A stretch of DNA of 64,000 nt, taken from the NCBI GenBank assembly GCA_964019055.1, contig OZ025207.1, positions 6,871,501 to 6,935,500 of the forward strand. Reading direction: 5' to 3'. Origin of the DNA: Anthopleura xanthogrammica (Eukaryota; Cnidaria; Anthozoa; Actiniaria; Actiniidae). Position numbers and translations under genes: made by a program. Position 1 is the first letter of the stretch; each line of letters opens with the position of its first letter. Under the pieces are notes generated by a model. The model saw nothing but the letters and a program-made list of their open reading frames with translations. It had not been told where the DNA came from and ran no database searches. This document shows positions 1-9,741 of this stretch, one piece after another.

Positions 1-170
1 AGCAAAAAACACCTTTTTTCACCAAAAATCTCATTTTCTCACCAAAAACTTCATTTTATCAGCCAAAACGTCGTGTTTTCAGCCAATACGTTGTTTTCAC
101 CAGCAATAACGTCGTGTTTTTGGCAAAAAAAGTCATCCCATCAGCAAAAAACCTCATTGTTAGGGTTAAA
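1..170 (+). repeat. Left-edge partial monomer
   Basis: The window opens inside subunit 8 of a monomer (first bases AGCAAAAAAC) and continues to the boundary before 171. It has the a152, t198 and t222 variants of the common type. The A-tract at 124-130 has seven A instead of six, a variant seen again in the 62-bp insertion at 11328-11389. Confidence 0.95.
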
Positions 171-586
171 ATGACCTTTTTTCAGCAAAAATGCTTTTTT
201 CTCAGCAAAACACTCTTTTTCTCACCACAAATGTGCTGTTCGCGCCCAAAATGTGCTTTTAGCAGTGAAAACGTCGTGTTATCGGCAAAAGAAAATTCTC
301 AGCCAAAAAAAAATGTTCAGCAAAAAACACCTTTTTTCACCAAAAATCTCATTTTCTCACCAAAAACTTCATTTTATCAGCCAAAACGTCGTGTTTTCAG
401 CCAATACGTTGTTTTCACCAGCAATAACGTCGTGTTTTTGGCAAAAAAGTCATCCCATCAGCAAAAAACCTCATTGTTAGGGTTAAAATGACCTTTTTTC
501 AGCAAAAATGCTTTTTTCTCAGCAAAACACTCTTTTTCTCACCACAAATGTGCTGTTCGCGCCCAAAATGTGCTTTTAGCAGTGAA

Positions 587-753
587 AACGTCGTGTTATC
601 GGCAAAAGAAAATTCTCAGCCAAAAAAAAATGTTCAGCAAAAAACACCTTTTTTCACCAAAAATCTCATTTTCTCACCAAAAACTTCATTTTATCAGCCA
701 AAACGTCGTGTTTTCAGCCAATACGTTGTTTTCACCAGCAATAACGTCGTGTT
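587..753 (+). other. Triplicated near-dyad AACGTCGTGTT within the monomer
   Basis: The 11-mer AACGTCGTGTT occurs three times per monomer, here at 587-597, 702-712 and 743-753 (monomer positions 100-110, 215-225, 256-266). The arms AAC and GTT are inverted around GTCGT; the middle copy extends to AAAAC/GTTTT. All three sit at subunit junctions 5/6, 11/12 and 13/14, spaced 115, 41 and 161 bp around the repeat. These sites carry 6 of the 10 CpGs in the monomer. The middle copy is altered to CGTCGGGTT in one monomer class, and the third is AATGTCG in another. A protein-binding role is only a possibility; shared descent of the subunits explains the repetition without selection. Confidence 0.6.
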
Positions 754-793
754 TTTGGCAAAAAAGTCATCCCATCAGCAAAAAACCTCATTG

Positions 794-801
794 TTAGGGT
801 T
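794..801 (+). other. Telomere-like TTAGGGTT motif, one per monomer
   Basis: Monomer positions 307-314 read TTAGGGTT, a little over one unit of TTAGGG or TTTAGGG telomere repeat. It recurs in nearly every copy; exceptions are TTACGGTT near 9097, TTAGGGGTT near 20887 and TTAGTGTT near 24847. It lies in subunit 16 and could simply be a diverged subunit core. There is no run of telomere repeats anywhere in the window. Confidence 0.45.
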
Positions 802-2389
802 AAAATGACCTTTTTTCAGCAAAAATGCTTTTTTCTCAGCAAAACACTCTTTTTCTCACCACAAATGTGCTGTTCGCGCCCAAAATGTGCTTTTAGCAGT
901 GAAAACGTCGTGTTATCGGCAAAAGAAAATTCTCAGCCAAAAAAAAATGTTCAGCCAAAAACACCTTTTTTCACCAAAAATCTCATTTTCTCACCAAAAA
1001 CTTCATTTTATCAGCCAAAACGTCGGGTTTTCAGCCAATACGTTGTTTTCACCAGCAATAACGTCGTGTTTTTGGCAAAAAAGTCATCCCATCAGCAAAA
1101 AACCTCATTGTTAGGGTTAAAATGACCTTTTTTCAGCAAAAATGCTTTTTTCTCAGCAAAACACTCTTTTTCTCACCACAAATGTGCTGTTCGCGCCCAA
1201 AATGTGCTTTTAGCAGTGAAAACGTCGTGTTATCGGCAAAAGAAAATTCTCAGCCAAAAAAAAATGTTCAGCCAAAAACACCTTTTTTCACCAAAAATCT
1301 CATTTTCTCACCAAAAACTTCATTTTATCAGCCAAAACGTCGTGTTTTCAGCCAATACGTTGTTTTCACCAGCAATAACGTCGTGTTTTTGGCAAAAAAG
1401 TCATCCCATCAGCAAAAAACCTCATTGTTAGGGTTGAAATGACCTTTTTTCAGCAAAAATGCTTTTTTCTCAGCAAAACACTCTTTTTCTCACCACAAAT
1501 GTGCTGTTCGCGCCCAAAATGTGCTTTTAGCAGTGAAAACGTCGTGTTATCGGCAAAAGAAAATTCTCAGCCAAAAAAAAATGTTCAGCCAAAAACACCT
1601 TTTTTCACCAAAAATCTCATTTTCTCACCAAAAACTTCATTTTATCAGCCAAAACGTCGGGTTTTCAGCCAATACGTTGTTTTCACCAGCAATAACGTCG
1701 TGTTTTTGGCAAAAAAGTCATCCCATCAGCAAAAAACCTCATCGTTAGGGTTAAAATGACCTTTTTTCAGCAAAAATGCTTTTTTCTCAGCAAAACACTC
1801 TTTTTCTCACCACAAATGTGCTGTTCGCGCCCAAAATGTGCTTTTAGCAGTGAAAACGTCGTGTTATCGGCAAAAGAAAATTCTCAGCCAAAAAAAAATG
1901 TTCAGCCAAAAACACCTTTTTTCACCAAAAATCTCATTTTCTCACCAAAAACTTCATTTTATCAGCCAAAACGTCGTGTTTTCAGCCAATGCGTTGTTTT
2001 CACCAGCAATAACGTCGTGTTTTTGGCAAAAAAGTCATCCCATCAGCAAAAAACCTCATTGTTAGGGTTAAAATGACCTTTTTTCAGCAAAAATGCTTTT
2101 TTCTCAGCAAAACACTCTTTTTCTCACCACAAATGTGCTGTTCGCGCCCAAAATGTGCTTTTAGCAGTGAAAACGTCGTGTTATCGGCAAAAGAAAATGC
2201 TCAGCCAAAAAAAAATGTTCAGCCAAAAACACCTTTTTTCACCAAAAATCTCATTTTCTCACCAAAAACTTCATTTTATCAGCCAAAACGTCGGGTTTTC
2301 AGCCAATACGTTGTTTTCACCAGCAATAACGTCGTGTTTTTGGCAAAAAAGTCATCCCATCAGCAAAAAACCTCATCGTTAGGGTTAAA

Positions 2390-3974
2390 ATGACCTTTTT
2401 TCAGCAAAAATGCTTTTTTCTCAGCAAAACACTCTTTTTCTCACCACAAATGTGCTGTTCGCGCCCAAAATGTGCTTCTAGCAGTGAAAACGTCGTGTTA
2501 TCGGCAAAAGAAAATTCTCAGCCAAAAAAAAATGTTCAGCAAAAAACACCATTTTTCACCAAAAATCTCATTTTCTCACCAAAAACTTCATATTATCAGC
2601 CAAAACGTCGGGTTTTCAGCCAATACGTTGTTTTCACCAGCAATAACGTCGTGTTTTTGGCAAAAAAGTCATCCCATCAGCAAAAAACCTCATTGTTAGG
2701 GTTAAAATGACCTTTTTTCAGCAAAAATGCTTTTTTCTCAGCAAAACACTCTTTTTCTCACCACAAATGTGCTGTTCGCGCCCAAAATGTGCTTTTAGCA
2801 GTGAAAACGTCGTGTTATCGGCAAAAGAAAATTCTCAGCCAAAAAAAAATGTTCAGCCAAAAACACCTTTTTTCACCAAAAATCTCATTTTCTCACCAAA
2901 AACCTCATTTTATCAGCCAAAACGTCGTGTTTTCAGCCAATACGTTGTTTTCACCAGCAATAACGTCGTGTTTTTGGCAAAAAAGTCATCCCATCAGCAA
3001 AAAACCTCATTGTTAGGGTTAAAATGACCTTTTTTCAGCAAAAATGCTTTTTTCTCAGCAAAACACTCTTTTTCTCACCACAAATGTGCTGTTCGCGCCC
3101 AAAATGTGCTTTTAGCAGTGAAAACGTCGTGTTATCGGCAAAAGAAAATTCTCAGCCAAAAAAAAATGTTCAGCCAAAAACACCTTTTTTCACCAAAAAT
3201 CTCATTTTCTCACCAAAAACTTCATTTTATCAGCCAAAACGTCGTGTTTTCAGCCAATACGTTGTTTTCACCAGCAATAACGTCGTGTTTTTGGCAAAAA
3301 AGTCATCCCATCAGCAAAAAACCTCATTGTTAGGGTTAAAATGACCTTTTTTCAGCAAAAATGCTTTTTTCTCAACAAAACACTCTTTTTCTCACCACAA
3401 ATGTGCTGTTCGCGCCCAAAATGTGCTTTTAGCAGTGAAAACGTCGTGTTATCGGCAAAAGAAAATTCTCAGCCAAAAAAAAATGTTCAGCCAAAAACAC
3501 CTTTTTTCACCAAAAATCTCATTTTCTCACCAAAAACCTCATTTTATCAGCCAAAACGTCGGGTTTTCAGCCAATACGTTGTTTTCACCAGCAATAACGT
3601 CGTGTTTTTGGCAAAAAAGTCATCCCATCAGCAAAAAACCTCATCGTTAGGGTTAAAATGACCTTTTTTCAGCAAAAATGCTTTTTTCTCAGCAAAACAC
3701 TCTTTTTCTCACCACAAATGTGCTGTTCGCGCCCAAAATGTGCTTTTAGCAGTGAAAACGTCGTGTTATCGGCAAAAGAAAATTCTCAGCCAAAAAAAAA
3801 TGTTCAGCCAAAAACACCTTTTTTCACCAAAAATCTCATTTTCTCACCAAAAACTTCATTTTATCCGCCAAAACGTCGGGTTTTCAGCCAATACGTTGTT
3901 TTCACCAGCAATAACGTCGTGTTTTTGGCAAAAAAGTCATCCCATCAGCAAAAAACCTCATTGTTAGGGTTAAA
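2390..3974 (+). repeat. Higher-order block A, copy 1 (5 monomers)
   Basis: Monomers at 2390, 2707, 3024, 3341 and 3658 carry an ordered set of diagnostic variants: CATATTAT; then c198 (ACCTCAT) with t222; then the plain c152 type; then CTCAACAAAAC with c198, g222 and c305; then TATCCGCC (a209c) with g222. The same series in the same order recurs 1902 bp (six monomers) downstream. The first monomer also has private changes (CTTCTAGC and ACCATTTTT). Confidence 0.88.
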
Positions 3975-4291
3975 ATGACCTTTTTTCAGCAAAAATGCTT
4001 TTTTCTCAGCAAAACACTCTTTTTCTCACCACAAATGTGCTGTTCGCGCCCAAAATGTGCTTTTAGCAGTGAAAACGTCGTGTTATCGGCAAAAGAAAAT
4101 TCTCAGCCAAAAAAAAATGTTCAGCCAAAAACACCTTTTTTCACCAAAAATCTCATTTTCTCACCAAAAACCTCATTTTATCAGCCAAAACGTCGGGTTT
4201 TCAGCCAATACGTTGTTTTCACCAGCAATAACGTCGTGTTTTTGGCAAAAAAGTCATCCCATCAGCAAAAAACCTCATTGTTAGGGTTAAA

Positions 4292-5876
4292 ATGACCTTT
4301 TTTCAGCAAAAATGCTTTTTTCTCAGCAAAACACTCTTTTTCTCACCACAAATGTGCTGTTCGCGCCCAAAATGTGCTTTTAGCAGTGAAAACGTCGTGT
4401 TATCGGCAAAAGAAAATTCTCAGCCAAAAAAAAATGTTCAGCCAAAAACACCTTTTTTCACCAAAAATCTCATTTTCTCACCAAAAACTTCATATTATCA
4501 GCCAAAACGTCGGGTTTTCAGCCAATACGTTGTTTTCACCAGCAATAACGTCGTGTTTTTGGCAAAAAAGTCATCCCATCAGCAAAAAACCTCATTGTTA
4601 GGGTTAAAATGACCTTTTTTCAGCAAAAATGCTTTTTTCTCAGCAAAACACTCTTTTTCTCACCACAAATGTGCTGTTCGCGCCCAAAATGTGCTTTTAG
4701 CAGTGAAAACGTCGTGTTATCGGCAAAAGAAAATTCTCAGCCAAAAAAAAATGTTCAGCCAAAAACACCTTTTTTCACCAAAAATCTCATTTTCTCACCA
4801 AAAACCTCATTTTATCAGCCAAAACGTCGTGTTTTCAGCCAATACGTTGTTTTCACCAGCAATAACGTCGTGTTTTTGGCAAAAAAGTCATCCCATCAGC
4901 AAAAAACCTCATTGTTAGGGTTAAAATGACCTTTTTTCAGCAAAAATGCTTTTTTCTCAGCAAAACACTCTTTTTCTCACCACAAATGTGCTGTTCGCGC
5001 CCAAAATGTGCTTTTAGCAGTGAAAACGTCGTGTTATCGGCAAAAGAAAATTCTCAGCCAAAAAAAAATGTTCAGCCAAAAACACCTTTTTTCACCAAAA
5101 ATCTCATTTTCTCACCAAAAACTTCATTTTATCAGCCAAAACGTCGTGTTTTCAGCCAATACGTTGTTTTCACCAGCAATAACGTCGTGTTTTTGGCAAA
5201 AAAGTCATCCCATCAGCAAAAAACCTCATTGTTAGGGTTAAAATGACCTTTTTTCAGCAAAAATGCTTTTTTCTCAACAAAACACTCTTTTTCTCACCAC
5301 AAATGTGCTGTTCGCGCCCAAAATGTGCTTTTAGCAGTGAAAACGTCGTGTTATCGGCAAAAGAAAATTCTCAGCCAAAAAAAAATGTTCAGCCAAAAAC
5401 ACCTTTTTTCACCAAAAATCTCATTTTCTCACCAAAAACCTCATTTTATCAGCCAAAACGTCGGGTTTTCAGCCAATACGTTGTTTTCACCAGCAATAAC
5501 GTCGTGTTTTTGGCAAAAAAGTCATCCCATCAGCAAAAAACCTCATCGTTAGGGTTAAAATGACCTTTTTTCAGCAAAAATGCTTTTTTCTCAGCAAAAC
5601 ACTCTTTTTCTCACCACAAATGTGCTGTTCGCGCCCAAAATGTGCTTTTAGCAGTGAAAACGTCGTGTTATCGGCAAAAGAAAATTCTCAGCCAAAAAAA
5701 AATGTTCAGCCAAAAACACCTTTTTTCACCAAAAATCTCATTTTCTCACCAAAAACTTCATTTTATCCGCCAAAACGTCGGGTTTTCAGCCAATACGTTG
5801 TTTTCACCAGCAATAACGTCGTGTTTTTGGCAAAAAAGTCATCCCATCAGCAAAAAACCTCATTGTTAGGGTTAAA
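4292..5876 (+). repeat. Higher-order block A, copy 2 (5 monomers)
   Basis: Monomers at 4292, 4609, 4926, 5243 and 5560 repeat the variant series of 2390-3974 in order and at an offset of exactly 6 x 317 = 1902 bp. Shared rare markers are CATATTAT, CTCAACAAAAC and TATCCGCC. The first monomer differs at position 152. The two copies are separated by a single monomer at 3975 (c152, c198, g222). This is a segmental duplication by unequal exchange in the 317-bp register. Confidence 0.88.
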
Positions 5877-6827
5877 ATGACCTTTTTTCAGCAAAAATGC
5901 TTTTTTCTCAGCAAAACACTCTTTTTCTCACCACAAATGTGCTGTTCGCGCCCAAAATGTGCTTTTAGCAGTGAAAACGTCGTGTTATCGGCAAAAGAAA
6001 ATTCTCAGCCAAAAAAAAATGTTCAGCCAAAAACACCTTTTTTCACCAAAAATCTCATTTTCTCACCAAAAACTTCATTTTATCAGCCAAAACGTCGTGT
6101 TTTCAGCCAATACGTTGTTTTCACCAGCAATAACGTCGTGTTTTTGGCAAAAAAGTCATCCCATCAGCAAAAAACCTCATTGTTAGGGTTGAAATGACCT
6201 TTTTTCAGCAAAAATGCTTTTTTCTCAGCAAAACACTCTTTTTCTCACCACAAATGTGCTGTTCGCGCCCAAAATGTGCTTTTAGCAGTGAAAACGTCGT
6301 GTTATCGGCAAAAGAAAATTCTCAGCCAAAAAAAAATGTTCAGCCAAAAACACCTTTTTTCACCAAAAATCTCATTTTCTCACCAAAAACTTCATTTTAT
6401 CAGCCAAAACGTCGGGTTTTCAGCTAATACGTTGTTTTCACCCGCAATAACGTCGTGTTTTTGGCAAAAAAGTCATCCCATCAGCAAAAAACCTCATCGT
6501 TAGGGTTAAAATGACCTTTTTTCAGCAAAAATGCTTTTTTCTCAGCAAAACACTCTTTTTCTCACCACAAATGTGCTGTTCGCGCCCAAAATGTGCTTTT
6601 AGCAGTGAAAACGTCGTGTTATCGGCAAAAGAAAATTCTCAGCCAAAAAAAAATGTTCAGCCAAAAACACCTTTTTTCACCAAAAATCTCATTTTCTCAC
6701 CAAAAACCTCATTTTATCAGCCAAAACGTCGGGTTTTCAGCCAATACGTTGTTTTCACCAGCAATAACGTCGTGTTTTTGGCAAAAAAGTCATCCCATCA
6801 GCAAAAAACCTCATTGTTAGGGTTAAA
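5243..6827 (+). repeat. Higher-order block B, copy 1 (5 monomers)
   Basis: The series is: c198/g222/c305; TATCCGCC with g222; plain c152 type ending in GGGTTGAAATG; g222 with CAGCTAAT (c232t) and c305; c152/c198/g222. It recurs at 8157-9741, an offset of 2914 bp, which is nine monomers plus the 61-bp insertion at 7146. This block overlaps the end of block A copy 2, so successive duplications are nested. The monomer at 6194 has a private CACCCGC near 6440. Confidence 0.87.
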
Positions 6828-8156
6828 ATGACCTTTTTTCAGCAAAAATGCTTTTTTCTCAGCAAAACACTCTTTTTCTCACCACAAATGTGCTGTTCGC
6901 GCCCAAAATGTGCTTTTAGCAGTGAAAACGTCGTGTTATCGGCAAAAGAAAATTCTCAGCCAAAAAAAAATGTTCAGCCAAAAACACCTTTTTTCACCAA
7001 AAATCTCATTTTCTCACCAAAAACCTCATTTTATCAGCCAAAACGTCGGGTTTTCAGCCAATACGTTGTTTTCACCAGCAATAACGTCGTGTTTTTGGCA
7101 AAAAAGTCATCCCATCAGCAAAAAACCTCATTGTTAGGGTTAAAACGTCGTGTTTTTGGCAAAAAAGTCATCCCATCAGCAAAAAACCTCATTGTTAGGG
7201 TTAAAATGACCTTTTTTCAGCAAAAATGCTTTTTTCTCAGCAAAACACTCTTTTTCTCACCACAAATGTGCTGTTCGCGCCCAAAATGTGCTTTTAGCAG
7301 TGAAAACGTCGTGTTATCGGCAAAAGAAAATTCTCAGCCAAAAAAAAATGTTCAGCAAAAAACACCTTTTTTCACCAAAAATCTCATTTTCTCACCAAAA
7401 ACTTCATTTTATCAGCCAAAACGTCGTGTTTTCAGCCAATACGTTGTTTTCACCAGCAATAACGTCGTGTTTTTGGCAAAAAAGTCATCCCATCAGCAAA
7501 AAACCTCATTGTTAGGGTTAAAATGACCTTTTTTCAGCAAAAATGCTTTTTTCTCAGCAAAACACTCTTTTTCTCACCACAAATGTGCTGTTCGCGCCCA
7601 AAATGTGCTTTTAGCAGTGAAAACGTCGTGTTATCGGCAAAAGAAAATTCTCAGCCAAAAAAAAATGTTCAGCCAAAAACACCTTTTTTCACCAAAAATC
7701 TCATTTTCTCACCAAAAACTTCATTTTATCAGCCAAAACGTCGTGTTTTCAGCCAATACGTTGTTTTCACCAGCAATAATGTCGTGTTTTTGGCAAAAAA
7801 GTCATCCCATCAGCAAAAAACCTCATTGTTAGGGTTAAAATGACCTTTTTTCAGCAAAAATGCTTTTTTCTCAGCAAAACACTCCTTTTCTCACCACAAA
7901 TGTGCTGTTCGCGCCCAAAATGTGCTTTTAGCAGTGAAAACGTCGTGTTATCGGCAAAAGAAAATTCTCAGCCAAAAAAAAATGTTCAGCCAAAAACACC
8001 TTTTTTCACCAAAAATCTCATTTTCTCACCAAAAACTTCATTTTATCAGCCAAAACGTCGTGTTTTCAGCCAATACGTTGTTTTCACCAGCAATAATGTC
8101 GTGTTTTTGGCAAAAAAGTCATCCCATCAGCAAAAAACCTCATTGTTAGGGTTAAA
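6194..8156 (+). repeat. Higher-order block C, copy 1 (6 monomers with 61-bp insertion)
   Basis: Six monomers: CAGCTAAT/c305; c198/g222; c198/g222 plus a 61-bp insertion; the common a152 type; a monomer with AATAATGTCG (c258t); a monomer with c258t and CACTCCTTTTC. The same series, insertion included, recurs at 10376-12339. Offset is 4182 bp, equal to 13 x 317 + 61. Because the insertion is in both copies, it came before the duplication. Confidence 0.88.
7146..7206 (+). repeat. 61-bp insertion: exact extra copy of subunits 14-16
   Basis: After GGGTTAAAA at 7145 the sequence does not continue with TGACC but re-enters subunit 14 (CGTCGTGTTTTTGGC) and runs again to the boundary ATG at 7206. The extra segment is 61 bp, the sum of subunits 14 (20), 15 (21) and 16 (20). 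The junction joins the A-tract of subunit 16 to the CGTCG that follows the A-tract of subunit 13, so equivalent places in two subunits were recombined. The monomer spacing becomes 378 bp. Confidence 0.93.
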
Positions 8157-9741
8157 ATGACCTTTTTTCAGCAAAAATGCTTTTTTCTCAGCAAAACACT
8201 CTTTTTCTCACCACAAATGTGCTGTTCGCGCCCAAAATGTGCTTTTAGCAGTGAAAACGTCGTGTTATCGGCAAAAGAAAATTCTCAGCCAAAAAAAAAT
8301 GTTCAGCCAAAAACACCTTTTTTCACCAAAAATCTCATTTTCTCACCAAAAACCTCATTTTATCAGCCAAAACGTCGGGTTTTCAGCCAATACGTTGTTT
8401 TCACCAGCAATAACGTCGTGTTTTTGGCAAAAAAGTCATCCCATCAGCAAAAAACCTCATCGTTAGGGTTAAAATGACCTTTTTTCAGCAAAAATGCTTT
8501 TTTCTCAGCAAAACACTCTTTTTCTCACCACAAATGTGCTGTTCGCGCCCAAAATGTGCTTTTAGCAGTGAAAACGTCGTGTTATCGGCAAAAGAAAATT
8601 CTCAGCCAAAAAAAAATGTTCAGCCAAAAACACCTTTTTTCACCAAAAATCTCATTTTCTCACCAAAAACTTCATTTTATCCGCCAAAACGTCGGTTTTT
8701 CAGCCAATACGTTGTTTTCACCAGCAATAACGTCGTGTTTTTGGCAAAAAAGTCATCCCATCAGCAAAAAACCTCATTGTTAGGGTTAAAATGACCTTTT
8801 TTCAGCAAAAATGCTTTTTTCTCAGCAAAACACTCTTTTTCTCACCACAAATGTGCTGTTCGCGCCCAAAATGTGCTTTTAGCAGTGAAAACGTCGTGTT
8901 ATCGGCAAAAGAAAATTCTCAGCCAAAAAAAAATGTTCAGCCAAAAACACCTTTTTTCACCAAAAATCTCATTTTCTCACCAAAAACTTCATTTTATCAG
9001 CCAAAACGTCGTGTTTTCAGCCAATACGTTGTTTTCACCAGCAATAACGTCGTGTTTTTGGCAAAAAAGTCATCCCATCAGCAAAAAACCTCATTGTTAC
9101 GGTTGAAATGACCTTTTTTCAGCAAAAATGCTTTTTTCTCAGCAAAACACTCTTTTTCTCACCACAAATGTGCTGTTCGCGCCCAAAATGTGCTTTTAGC
9201 AGTGAAAACGTCGTGTTATCGGCAAAAGAAAATTCTCAGCCAAAAAAAAATGTTCAGCCAAAAACACCTTTTTTCACCAAAAATCTCATTTTCTCACCAA
9301 AAACTTCATTTTATCAGCCAAAACGTCGGGTTTTCAGCTAATACGTTGTTTTCACCAGCAATAACGTCGTGTTTTTGGCAAAAAAGTCATCCCATCAGCA
9401 AAAAACCTCATCGTTAGGGTTAAAATGACCTTTTTTCAGCAAAAATGCTTTTTTCTCAGCAAAACACTCTTTTTCTCACCACAAATGTGCTGTTCGCGCC
9501 CAAAATGTGCTTTTAGCAGTGAAAACGTCGTGTTATCGGCAAAAGAAAATTCTCAGCCAAAAAAAAATGTTCAGCCAAAAACACCTTTTTTCACCAAAAA
9601 TCTCATTTTCTCACCAAAAACCTCATTTTATCAGCCAAAACGTCGGGTTTTCAGCCAATACGTTGTTTTCACCAGCAATAACGTCGTGTTTTTGGCAAAA
9701 AAGTCATCCCATCAGCAAAAAACCTCATTGTTAGGGTTAAA
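8157..9741 (+). repeat. Higher-order block B, copy 2 (5 monomers)
   Basis: Monomers at 8157, 8474, 8791, 9108 and 9425 repeat the variant order of 5243-6827, including TATCCGCC, the GTTGAAATG boundary and CAGCTAAT. Differences that arose after duplication: the CTCAACAAAAC marker is absent at 8157, CGTCGGTTTTT appears near 8692, and the boundary before 9108 is TTACGGTTGAAATG. Two plain monomers (9742 with c152, 10059 with a152) follow before the next block. Confidence 0.87.

Larger units (their letters stand above)
488..804 (+). repeat. Reference monomer, built from 16 subunits of about 20 bp
   Basis: This copy represents the commonest monomer type. Numbered from the A of ATGACC, it splits into 16 consecutive related subunits at 7-24, 25-45, 46-66, 67-86, 87-106, 107-126, 127-146, 147-161, 162-181, 182-201, 202-221, 222-241, 242-262, 263-282, 283-303 and 304-6 of the next copy. 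The lengths (18, 21, 21, then mostly 20, one of 15) sum to exactly 317. The shared pattern is close to TTTTCTCAGCCAAAACGTCG: a T-tract, a YCAGCM core, an A-tract and often CGTCG. Subunits 9, 10 and 11 are the closest to one another, while 4 (with CGCGCCC) and 16 (with TTAGGGTT) are the most diverged. The 317-bp unit is therefore best read as an amplified segment of an older 20-bp array. Confidence 0.9.
171..2389 (+). repeat. Seven variable monomers, mixed types
   Basis: Seven 317-bp monomers begin at 171, 488, 805, 1122, 1439, 1756 and 2073. The first two are the common type (a152, t222). The rest carry c152 (GCCAAAAAC), and those at 805, 1439 and 2073 carry g222 (CGTCGGGTTT). Those at 1439 and 2073 also carry c305 (CTCATCGTT). 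The boundary before 1439 reads GGGTTGAAATG (a315g). Private changes include CCAATGCG near 1988 and AAAATGCTCAG near 2196. No full higher-order duplication is resolved here, but the g315-then-g222/c305 pair at 1436-1755 is the type also found at 6191-6510 and 9105-9424. Confidence 0.9.

Noticed and set aside
494..525. Short inverted repeats such as TTTTTTCAGCAAAAA and AAAAATGCTTTTT as terminators or regulatory hairpins.
   Set aside because: They follow automatically from alternating T- and A-tracts, occur in every monomer, and have no gene next to them.
554..570. Possible CENP-B box at TTCGCGCCC or at CGTCGGG in variant monomers.
   Set aside because: The required spacing and bases (TTCG, four bases, A, two bases, CGGG) are not met in either place.
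570..797. A second 75-codon open frame per monomer in another phase.
   Set aside because: It overlaps the first frame throughout, has the same low-complexity make-up, and is lost or altered by single-base indels without any sign of constraint. A/T-tract DNA poor in TAA and TAG gives such frames by chance, and the repeat multiplies them.
488..808. A 106-codon open frame in almost every monomer (from ATGACC to TGA), overlapping the next copy's ATG by four bases as ATGA, which resembles translationally coupled genes.
   Set aside because: The overlap is arithmetic: 107 codons are 321 nt and the period is 317. The product is low-complexity K/S/F/Q from A- and T-tracts, the reading frame shifts between copies (317 is not a multiple of 3), stops arise freely in variants (for example CAGCTAAT at 6194, 9108 and 10376), and substitutions show no synonymous bias.
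6828..7526. A 232-codon open frame that might be a larger gene.
   Set aside because: It is two monomers brought into one frame by the 61-bp insertion (378 is divisible by 3). Similar long frames at 49326-50187 and 57259-58526 come from indels, not from a gene.
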